From contig SVFK01000008.1 of the NCBI GenBank assembly GCA_015056915.1, forward strand, positions 1 to 42,623: a DNA stretch of 42,623 nucleotides, written 5' to 3'. The notes below the pieces were generated by a model. It made no database searches and was not told the DNA's origin. It saw only the letters and a program-made list of their open reading frames with translations. Position numbers and translations under genes: made by a program. Shown here in pieces: positions 35,215 through 42,623 of this stretch. Each line of letters begins with the position of its first letter. The first letter of the stretch is position 1. Origin of the DNA: Lachnospiraceae bacterium (GTDB lineage: Bacteria > Bacillota > Clostridia > Lachnospirales > Lachnospiraceae).

Positions 35215-37401
35215 TTACTCACCTACCTTATAGGACAAGGCCTCGATATCTACACCGTCTACAGATACTGCCTGCTCATTATAATTTACATAGATAACAA
35301 CACCGTTGTCATAAGTTACTTTGTTAACACCCTCTGCCAGCTTTTCATGATCTGTAATCATGGCATCCTGTGTCTTGGCTGCCAGCGCTCTGAACTGAGC
35401 ATCATATTCTACCACAGTATCCTTATAGGTGGAATATTTGGTACTGTACAAATCTGCCGAATTGGTATAAATCAAATCGGAGGAATCCTCATAAGTCAGA
35501 TAGAAGGAAGGATATACACCTGCCTCTACCATTTGCAGTACAAACTCTTTCTTGTTTGCCTCAAAATTCACATAGTCGGAATACATGGGAACGATTCCCT
35601 TCAATACCATGGAGAAGAACGGAACCTCTTCATCTGTATACATATAATCCGAAGATCCCAGAGGCATATCTAAAAATGCTTCTGTATTCTTCCACAGATA
35701 CACAAAGGGGGCTTCCAAAATCAGGTTAGTCCCAGCTGCCAACTCATTTACAGTGGCATTATAAGTATCCGCACAATCAAATCTGGTGTAGAATACACTG
35801 TTATAGCTGTAAGAGAACAGGTTGTTGGTAATACCTGCCAGCGCCACATTATTGACACCTTCCTTGGTGTAGCTTGTTGCAAATTTATCTAACAGTGCAT
35901 CACTTCTGGAAGGAAGCAGATAATGAAATGTATCATATACATAATCTCTGGTCTCTATCTCCAGCTTTCTCTTGTTTATCTTCTTTACCGTATTAAAGGT
36001 GGTGTTATTTTCATCAGGATTGGTTCTCAATGCACTATTATACAAATAAACATCGTAACCCTCTTCTGCGGACTCAGCTATCAAATCGGTTAAATCATCC
36101 GTACCACCAATACTGCTGTCTGCCTTGTATTTGGTAATAGGAATATCATACAGACCGCCCTTCTGCCAGCCTTTATATACCGTCAACAGACTGCTGACAC
36201 CTGCCGCCTGCAGCTCATCATACATTTCCGCAATATTGTCAACAGTGGTTGCAGTTACAGCCTTTTTAAAGATTAAGAATTCCTCTCTGTCACTACCTAA
36301 GAAATCCACTCTGGTTTTATAGGAATTATCCTTTACCTCCACCATTCCGTTATTCAGCAGATAATTTCTGTAGGCGATTGCCATACCTGCATAATCTGCT
36401 TCTTCTCCGGATAACAGTACATAACGCACCTTCATATTCATATGCGCTCTGTCATCTTCAACCTTTGTCATAGTACCGGAGTTGGAATTGTTCAAGGGCT
36501 GAATGTAAATACGTCTCACCAGAAACTTCGCAAAGCAACGATTATAATCAACCATTACACCGTTGGGATGCGCTTCAATGCTGACTCTCTCATCACCCTC
36601 TTCAATAATGGCAAGATAACCAAGCGCATCATCACTGTGTATCATACCGAACACCGGTGCCATTACCTTCTGTGTATCATTGACAGTGCGGTATTTATCC
36701 CAAAGCAGCTTCTCTGTGGTGGATTCCGTAAAGCCGATATCGCTTCCGTATACCATCTGTGAGAAACCACTTGAGTATCTCTTATCCTTATCATCCAGAT
36801 AAATCAAAGCACCGTTTCCGTCAGGGATAAACATATATCCGTTTTGAGCATCCAGATAGGTATAGCCCATAAAAGGGAATACGCTTACCGTACCGATATA
36901 GGTATCTACGCCGTTCTCCTGAATGGAGCTTTCCGGAATCTCTACTACCAGCTCATCGCCCTCTAAATTGACATTTACGGTAAAACCAAACTGATACTCA
37001 TTAAAATAGATTTCTGCGGCAAAACCGGTATCGTTGTAAGTATAGTTAATCGTATTGGCGCAGCTTACCAGATCAACCTGATAGGTATCATTGGTGCCCT
37101 TTATCGCACTCAGTACAATACCGGAATTCATATAGGCATTCCAAGTATTGTTGTTGGCTCCGTCATCATCCTCTGCTGCCAGAGTAGAACGAATCAACAT
37201 GCCGGTGTCCTTATTTTTCAGAATGATTGATAAGGTCGGCTCATACAAATACATTTCATAGGCATCACTTTCAGCAACCTTCTTATAATCAGAGGAGATT
37301 CCTCCGGCTGCATGTACCTCCATGGAAGCAGCGGGTACCGAAAGCACAAACAGAAATGACGCCAATATCAGACAAAGCATTCTCTTTAATTTAGTTGCCA
37401 A
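35215..37401 (-). CDS. DUF5696-type secreted protein
   Basis: A 728-aa exported protein. The best start is a TTG at 37401, nine bases after GAGGTGG; it gives a clean signal peptide (KLKRMLCLILASFLFVLSV, cleavage near VHA). The body has a beta-rich N-terminal half (PFMGYTYLDAQNGYMFIPDGNGALIYL) and a probable TIM-barrel half from about residue 390 (LLTVYKGWQKGGLYDIP). I recognise this as the DUF5696 family, seen beside CUT1 transporters in Lachnospiraceae and Paenibacillus. The fold suggests a glycoside-hydrolase-like enzyme or binding protein; catalytic residues cannot be assigned. It overlaps the NHL gene by 11 bases. Confidence 0.8.
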   Translation of the reverse strand: MATKLKRMLCLILASFLFVLSVPAASMEVHAAGGISSDYKKVAESDAYEMYLYEPTLSIILKNKDTGMLIRSTLAAEDDDGANNNTWNAYMNSGIVLSAIKGTNDTYQVDLVSCANTINYTYNDTGFAAEIYFNEYQFGFTVNVNLEGDELVVEIPESSIQENGVDTYIGTVSVFPFMGYTYLDAQNGYMFIPDGNGALIYLDDKDKRYSSGFSQMVYGSDIGFTESTTEKLLWDKYRTVNDTQKVMAPVFGMIHSDDALGYLAIIEEGDERVSIEAHPNGVMVDYNRCFAKFLVRRIYIQPLNNSNSGTMTKVEDDRAHMNMKVRYVLLSGEEADYAGMAIAYRNYLLNNGMVEVKDNSYKTRVDFLGSDREEFLIFKKAVTATTVDNIAEMYDELQAAGVSSLLTVYKGWQKGGLYDIPITKYKADSSIGGTDDLTDLIAESAEEGYDVYLYNSALRTNPDENNTTFNTVKKINKRKLEIETRDYVYDTFHYLLPSRSDALLDKFATSYTKEGVNNVALAGITNNLFSYSYNSVFYTRFDCADTYNATVNELAAGTNLILEAPFVYLWKNTEAFLDMPLGSSDYMYTDEEVPFFSMVLKGIVPMYSDYVNFEANKKEFVLQMVEAGVYPSFYLTYEDSSDLIYTNSADLYSTKYSTYKDTVVEYDAQFRALAAKTQDAMITDHEKLAEGVNKVTYDNGVVIYVNYNEQAVSVDGVDIEALSYKVGE

Positions 37402-39445
37402 TTCGATACACCACCTCTCCGCCAATTGCAATAATAAATTCAAATACCTGTGCCCATAATACATAAATGATAAAGATTAATAATGCCATAATCAGTATCG
37501 TGAATGCAGTCAGACACAACACCTTAAAGGTTTCCTTCGCTGTATAATTGTTGACTTCCTTAACAGCCAGTACAAATAATACTGCTGTCCATGCGTAAAT
37601 CAGACAATACATAAAGGTAATCAAAAACTGCTCATTATAGGTCAAAACATGGGACAATACAAACACCACAGGGATGAATGTAATGTAAGGTGTCAGGCAA
37701 TATGTAAAGGAGCAATAAATCTTCTTTACAGTACCTTCACCGTCATTGATGGTACATACCAGATAATTACATGCAGTTAGTGCAATCAGCACAATCACTA
37801 CCATGCCAATATCCGTAAAAATCTCGTAACGACCTTCACGAATGGTCTTCTGCAGGAAACCACATAAGTACTTGTTAATCATATACTCTATTGTGAAGAT
37901 AACCACCAGAATATTAGCCGCCCTAAAGGAGGCTCTTCCTTCTCTGGCAATACCGTAACAGCCGTCAATCGGATGTTTCATAAAATACCATGCGTACTTC
38001 AATTCATCAATCAGTCTGATACTGCCAAGCTTTTCCTTGGCTGTACGCAAAGGCTTCAGAATCTGTTTCTTCTTATCAAGATAGGAAACAAGCTTCTTCA
38101 ATACCATGAAAATTACTACTACCCAGATAATCGGAACAATCCAATTCTTTAACCAAAGGTTACGGATTTCCCAGCTTGCATCGGAATAACCGTCATAATC
38201 CTTTGCCAGCTTAGCATACTCGCGGGCAACCTCATAATTCTCCTCCTGGAAATATGCACGACCCATAGCCTTATTCGCATAGTCAAACATACTGTTCATT
38301 TTCAGAACCTCTTCCAGGGGCTCCTTACTTTCTGTATAGCGACCTGTATAATACAGATTTAATGCTTGATGCAGCAAATCAGTAAATTCAGTAGGTTCAA
38401 ATATCTGAATCTGACATTTGTCCGCATCCAGAATATAAAGTCTGTCCTGCGCATCCACATCAATAGCTGATACCAGAGTACAAAGACCTACTCGTTGGGA
38501 GCCGTCGTCAGCACCACCAAAAATGTAGAGACTTTCACCCTCGCTGTTAAACTCGTATATGTAGCCTTCCTGAGATGCCATGAATACATTGTCATGGTTA
38601 CCTGCCGCTACCGCTGCCGGTATATCATCATAGGTATCCGGCTCAATTACGTTTTTACCGGCGATGTTCAATCTTTTTAAGGTGTCATACTCTTCACCAC
38701 GGGTAACTGTGTAAATAAGTCCCTGCTCATCAATACATAAGTTATCCGGTGTAGAAGGAATATTGGATACCATCTTGGCTCTCTGCGCATCGGTTGCCAG
38801 CATTCTTCTTATAATAATCAGAGGATTGCTGGAAGCAAGATTTGTACCGAAATAACCAAGGAAGGTTCCTCCTTCAATCGGGGATATTTCCACGATACCG
38901 TTGGTATTGGATTCACATACTACGAACATAATGCCTGCATCATTTACTACAATCTTAAGAGGCAGGAAATCCAGAGTCTCACCATACAAGGGGTTATCCG
39001 GTTTTCCATACTTATTAAGAAGAGTACCGTCCGCGTCAAACTCAAAAATAGCCTGTGCATCACGGTCTGCAACATAAACATGCTTATCCTTTGTTACAAA
39101 AACACCCTTAGGTGTCACCAGCTCACCTTCACCTATCGTTTTAATCAGGTTGCCTTCAATATCACCTACGATGATTCGTGCATTACCGGTATCTGCCACA
39201 TATATCTCTCCGTCATCGGTAACGTGCAAATCACTGGGACCACTTAAGGATTCCTCATCAAATTTGGTAAGTGTCTCATAAGGTAAATATGCTGTCTGTG
39301 TCTGAATAGTATAGCCATAGCCGTCAAATGTGTAGGTTTTATACGGTGAATCCGCACTTACAGGCATTACACAGCTGACAAATGTCACTGCCAGTACTGC
39401 AAGGCTTAAGGCTATTTTTTGGAAATGTTTTTTCATTTTTTTCAT
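37391..39445 (-). CDS. NHL-repeat / TPR / Yip1-like membrane fusion protein
   Basis: A 684-aa protein. Signal sequence, then NHL/SMP-30-like propeller repeats (about 45-350; GPSDLHVTDDGEIYVADTGN, TPKGVFVTKDKHVYVADRD), a TPR-like helical pair (about 355-420; ALNLYYTGRYTESKEPLEEV, then AMGRAYFQEENYEVAREY), a membrane segment (about 433-452), and a Yip1-like domain with about five further helices. The extracytoplasmic propeller is thus tethered to a polytopic membrane domain, between two permease pairs. The start is ATG 39445 (AGGTGGAG upstream); GTG 39457 is possible. Function unknown. Confidence 0.78.
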   Translation of the reverse strand: MKKMKKHFQKIALSLAVLAVTFVSCVMPVSADSPYKTYTFDGYGYTIQTQTAYLPYETLTKFDEESLSGPSDLHVTDDGEIYVADTGNARIIVGDIEGNLIKTIGEGELVTPKGVFVTKDKHVYVADRDAQAIFEFDADGTLLNKYGKPDNPLYGETLDFLPLKIVVNDAGIMFVVCESNTNGIVEISPIEGGTFLGYFGTNLASSNPLIIIRRMLATDAQRAKMVSNIPSTPDNLCIDEQGLIYTVTRGEEYDTLKRLNIAGKNVIEPDTYDDIPAAVAAGNHDNVFMASQEGYIYEFNSEGESLYIFGGADDGSQRVGLCTLVSAIDVDAQDRLYILDADKCQIQIFEPTEFTDLLHQALNLYYTGRYTESKEPLEEVLKMNSMFDYANKAMGRAYFQEENYEVAREYAKLAKDYDGYSDASWEIRNLWLKNWIVPIIWVVVIFMVLKKLVSYLDKKKQILKPLRTAKEKLGSIRLIDELKYAWYFMKHPIDGCYGIAREGRASFRAANILVVIFTIEYMINKYLCGFLQKTIREGRYEIFTDIGMVVIVLIALTACNYLVCTINDGEGTVKKIYCSFTYCLTPYITFIPVVFVLSHVLTYNEQFLITFMYCLIYAWTAVLFVLAVKEVNNYTAKETFKVLCLTAFTILIMALLIFIIYVLWAQVFEFIIAIGGEVVYRIGN

Positions 39446-39465
39446 TTCTTTCTCCACCTTTTCCT

Positions 39466-40335
39466 TTATTTAATACCGGAGTGTGCCATGGTATTCATAA
39501 CGTTCTTCTGTAAAAGAATAAATAATACTAAATTCGGAACAATCATAATAAGTGCCGCTGCCGCTGCCATACCTTGACCGGCTACAGTATTGTTGGCATT
39601 GGCCAGTGTATTCATGTAGAAGGTCAATGTCTTCATACTATCGTCATTTACAAAATAGTTTGAGGTTTCCATATTGCCCCATACATTCTGGAATACCATA
39701 ATGGCCGCAGTTGCGATTGCAGGTTTAATCATAGGAAGAATAATTTTCAAATACACCTGAAAATCAGTTGCTCCGTCTATATAAGCCGCTTCCATAAGGG
39801 AATCCGGCACCTGATCAACAAACTGCTTTACCAGAAACAGTACTACAGGCATCGCTACTACCGGAAAGATATGTGCAAAATAAGTGTCAATCATACCACC
39901 AAAGCTGATTACCAGATATCTGGGAATCAACACTGCTGTTGCCACGAACATAATTGCCGCCTGATTGATATTCATCAACGTATTCTTGGCACGAAATTTA
40001 ATTTTGGAAAGCGCAAATGCCGCACATGTTGTAAACAACAAGGAAAGGAAGATGGATAATATCGTTACCAGTAAACTGTTGAACACATAACGGCTCATGG
40101 GTATACCTGCCGTACGGCTCGCCTTAATCAGACTGGTAAAATTATCCATAGTTGCATTTCTTACAAAAAAGGTAGGAGGGAATGCAAACAGCTCTTCCAT
40201 GGGTTTAAAGGCATGGTTGATAATATAAATAATCGGCAAAGCCATAAAGATTACAAGGGGAAGTACTATAATAATAATCTTCAGCTGGCTGGGCTCAAAA
40301 CGCTTGGGGTTAATTCGATGTCCTTTATATGCCAT
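39466..40335 (-). CDS. ABC sugar permease, MalG type (pair 1)
   Basis: A 289-aa CUT1 permease with six membrane segments and EAA loop EAAYIDGATDFQVYLKIILP. It starts 15 bases after the upstream permease and precedes the NHL fusion gene by 20 bases. Its sequence differs clearly from the pair-2 MalG-type protein, so the pairs are not a recent duplication. Confidence 0.92.
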   Translation of the reverse strand: MAYKGHRINPKRFEPSQLKIIIIVLPLVIFMALPIIYIINHAFKPMEELFAFPPTFFVRNATMDNFTSLIKASRTAGIPMSRYVFNSLLVTILSIFLSLLFTTCAAFALSKIKFRAKNTLMNINQAAIMFVATAVLIPRYLVISFGGMIDTYFAHIFPVVAMPVVLFLVKQFVDQVPDSLMEAAYIDGATDFQVYLKIILPMIKPAIATAAIMVFQNVWGNMETSNYFVNDDSMKTLTFYMNTLANANNTVAGQGMAAAAALIMIVPNLVLFILLQKNVMNTMAHSGIK

Positions 40336-40350
40336 TTTTCATCCTCCTTT

Positions 40351-41274
40351 CTAATATTCATCTTTCTCGCCGAAAAGCCTATTCGCTATCTTGGAGAAGA
40401 TTTGTACAATCAACAGTAACACAACGGATAACGCTGCCGCATAACCCATTTCATATCTGAGGAAGCCATAATCCTCAATGTGGTTAACAATCAGCTGGGA
40501 TGCGTAACCCGGCGAAGGATTACCGGTAAGCGCTGTAAATATGGTACCTGCCTGAAATGCATTTACAATACTCATAACCGCTGCGAAAAGCATCTGCGGC
40601 TTCATACTGGGAATCGTAATGTAAATCATTTCCTGGAAACGATTCTTGACACCATCGATAGCTCCCGCTTCATATAAAGACTCATCAATATTCAGAATAC
40701 CGGCTATCAGAGAAAGGAAGCCGATACCCATACTGGACCAGAGTCCGATAATAATAACAATCGGCAGCAAGTAATCGGCATTAATCAACCAGATAATCGG
40801 CTCAGTAATCACACCGATGCTCATCAGCCAGCTGTTCAATAATCCTGTCTGGTCACCGGAGAAGATAACCTTCCACACTACCGTCATAGCCACACCAACA
40901 GTCATACTGGGCGAATAAATAATAAGTGCAAATATAGTACGCACTGTAGAAGTCAGATTACACAGTGCCCACGCAAGCACGAAGGACAACACATAACCGC
41001 CCACACCAACAATCAGCGCATATACTACCGTATTGGGTAATACAAATTGCATAAATACTTCGTCATTGGTCAGAACTGTAATATAATTTAAAAATCCGAC
41101 CCATGACGGAAATTCCACTGCGTTAAAGTTGGTGAAGGACAATGCCACAGCCAACAATACCGGAATCAAAATAAAAATCGTAAATACAATCGCATAAGGG
41201 AGGATAAACCAATAACCGTTCTTGTTATTATCTCTCTTAGCAATTTTGTTCTTTTTTAATTTTAATTTTGCCAT
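40351..41274 (-). CDS. ABC sugar permease, MalF type (pair 1)
   Basis: A 307-aa CUT1 permease with six membrane segments. The EAA loop reads [26 protein letters not shown], with Gly replacing the second Ala. GGAGGTGAGG lies upstream of the ATG. It starts 16 bases after the upstream solute-binding protein gene. Confidence 0.92.
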   Translation of the reverse strand: MAKLKLKKNKIAKRDNNKNGYWFILPYAIVFTIFILIPVLLAVALSFTNFNAVEFPSWVGFLNYITVLTNDEVFMQFVLPNTVVYALIVGVGGYVLSFVLAWALCNLTSTVRTIFALIIYSPSMTVGVAMTVVWKVIFSGDQTGLLNSWLMSIGVITEPIIWLINADYLLPIVIIIGLWSSMGIGFLSLIAGILNIDESLYEAGAIDGVKNRFQEMIYITIPSMKPQMLFAAVMSIVNAFQAGTIFTALTGNPSPGYASQLIVNHIEDYGFLRYEMGYAAALSVVLLLIVQIFSKIANRLFGEKDEY

Positions 41275-41290
41275 CGTTTATCCTCACCTC

Positions 41291-42623
41291 CTATTCTTCT
41301 CTTCCTAAAATCTCACGAATGGAATCAATAGTCGGTATACCATATACTTCAATGGTGTTACCCTCACCGTCTATAAATTCAAATTCTTCCAGCTTTCGGT
41401 CAATTTCTCGATTAATCGTCTTAACGGCCTTGTCTATTCGCATCTGTGCCGTCTGTTTGTTTACGACAATATCATTAAATGCATTACTGATTTCACGCTC
41501 CAACAGATAAGTACCGGGCACGCGAGCAACGTCAACCACCTGCGCCATCTGTTCTCTGATAACCAGCTTATCCTGTGTGTCCCATGGCAGCTGCATGAAA
41601 GCTTCCATATTAGCTGTGGTCCACATAAACTCACTACCGTAGGTAATCTGCAGAGTCTGACCGAATTCAGCCTGTACTTCTGTAGAGGACCACCATTTTA
41701 CAAACTCCCATGCCTGTGCTTCTCTAGCCTCATTGGATTTGAAGATTACGCAGCTTTCCGCGTTACCACAGGTAGTTCTGTCAACAGTACCGTCCTCCTG
41801 TGCAACACCTGGTACCAGTGCTATTTCCCATGAATTCTTAAGCTCAGGTGCCGCATTCGTCATCAGGTTGTAGGTCGCATAATCTGCAACACCGATAGGA
41901 ATATCACCAGTTCTAAAATGTTGATAGAAGTTATCAATATTGATAGGCATATTGTAAATGGTAAACAAATCTGTCAGATAAGTAAATCCGTCAATCGCTT
42001 CCGCACTTCCGAAGGCTGTACCCTCCTGCGCCGTATCATAATACAGAGATCCACCATACTGATGAATCAAAGGAGTCGTACCATGGAAGTTTCTCATAAG
42101 GAGCATACCTGATACCGGCTGATAATAATTCAAGCCTCGCATCTGCAGCTCAGGAAGCATATCAATTACATCCTGCATGGTATCCGGCACTTCCAAGCCC
42201 AGCTTATCCAGAATATCGGAGCGATAGAACAATACCCAGAAATTCATAGTCTCAGGCATCGCATATACGCTATCGTTAATCGTCGCTGTCAGGAAGAAGC
42301 CTTCCTCATAAGGCGCTGCAACCTCTCGGAAATCCTCGTACTTCGTCATATCCACCAGTGCGCCTCTGATTGCCAGCTCATAGGGTACCGTGTAGTTAAT
42401 ACCGGTTGCTACATCCGGTGCATTGCCGGAGGAATTAGCCAATACCAGCTTATACTGGTCAGGCATGATACTGATGTCTACTTCAATACCGGTCTGAGGT
42501 GTAAAATATTCATCGATCATCTTCTGCATAATCTGTACATACTGACTGGAACGGTTTACCCAAACCTGCAAATGATCCGGGTCAGTATTATTGGTAGAAT
42601 ATGCCTGATCGGTAAAGGAAGAC
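41291..42623 (-). CDS. Extracellular solute-binding protein, 5' end outside window
   Basis: The frame stays open to the right edge (17 codons beyond the apparent TTG start at 42571), so the gene is truncated by the window. The visible 443 residues include most of a family-1 solute-binding domain: LQVWVNRSSQYVQIMQKMID, GNAPDVATGINYTVPYELA, ALVDMTKYEDF, NFWVLFYRSDILDKLGLEVP, then FVKWWSSTEVQAEFG near the C-terminus. No signal sequence is seen, as expected for a missing start. Such proteins in DUF5696 loci are often over 900 aa with an N-terminal extension (from memory). It is the binding partner of permease pair 1. Confidence 0.85.
   Translation of the reverse strand, partial: SSFTDQAYSTNNTDPDHLQVWVNRSSQYVQIMQKMIDEYFTPQTGIEVDISIMPDQYKLVLANSSGNAPDVATGINYTVPYELAIRGALVDMTKYEDFREVAAPYEEGFFLTATINDSVYAMPETMNFWVLFYRSDILDKLGLEVPDTMQDVIDMLPELQMRGLNYYQPVSGMLLMRNFHGTTPLIHQYGGSLYYDTAQEGTAFGSAEAIDGFTYLTDLFTIYNMPINIDNFYQHFRTGDIPIGVADYATYNLMTNAAPELKNSWEIALVPGVAQEDGTVDRTTCGNAESCVIFKSNEAREAQAWEFVKWWSSTEVQAEFGQTLQITYGSEFMWTTANMEAFMQLPWDTQDKLVIREQMAQVVDVARVPGTYLLEREISNAFNDIVVNKQTAQMRIDKAVKTINREIDRKLEEFEFIDGEGNTIEVYGIPTIDSIREILGREE

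Noticed and set aside
1..42623. tRNA, rRNA or known riboswitches
   Set aside because: I looked in all intergenic gaps for cloverleaf-like or conserved riboswitch cores and saw none; a covariance-model scan was not possible.

Overview
The window looks like chromosome of a low-GC, anaerobic, endospore-forming Firmicute, most likely a Lachnospiraceae gut commensal. Supporting this are the sporulation genes (gpr, spoIIP, a sigK-type sigma factor), the clostridial order rpsT / gpr-spoIIP-lepA-hemW, strong AGGAGG-type ribosome binding sites, and a large CUT1 sugar-transport locus with DUF5696 and NHL/Yip1-like proteins. Assignments come from reading motifs by eye; no database search was run. Nearly all genes are on the minus strand.

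Layout. (1) 1-3834: the right end of an integrated element. It carries an XRE repressor and ImmA-type metalloprotease (ICEBs1 ImmR/ImmA style), an unrecognised 351-aa protein, a small protein, an McrC C-terminal remnant and a SymE-like toxin. The element interrupts yifB (comM), whose 5' part (307 codons, Walker A but no Walker B) remains at 3835-4758. (2) 4882-9113: pilT-like ATPase and a degenerate HD-GYP protein as one operon, then sigK and hemW. (3) 9132-13745: lepA, spoIIP, gpr, and divergent rpsT. (4) 13830-16851: TPM-domain protein, zinc-ribbon membrane protein, secreted CAP-domain protein. (5) 16918-20619: glycolytic genes gap, pgk, a small membrane protein and tpiA. (6) 20928-25696: PHP phosphatase and cardiolipin synthase converge on a 644-bp near-perfect palindrome with a 34-bp perfect central stem; then a conserved-looking unknown and mnmA. 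(7) 25886-42623: an arabinose-polysaccharide locus with intracellular GH43 and GH51 enzymes, a divergent ArsR-HTH regulator with an unusual C-terminal domain, a LamG-like lipoprotein, two solute-binding proteins, two permease pairs, an NHL-TPR-Yip1-like fusion and a DUF5696 protein, mostly one long minus-strand operon running in from beyond the right edge.

How the parts work together. The locus in (7) probably captures arabinose-containing oligosaccharides at the surface, imports them through one or two CUT1 permease pairs that share an ATPase encoded elsewhere, and releases arabinose in the cytoplasm with GH51 and GH43. The NHL-TPR-Yip1-like protein and the DUF5696 protein sit between the two permease pairs and have no clear role; they are the best candidates here for an undescribed system. 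The other striking signal is the 644-bp palindrome, which fills the space between two convergent genes with 9 bases to spare on each side.
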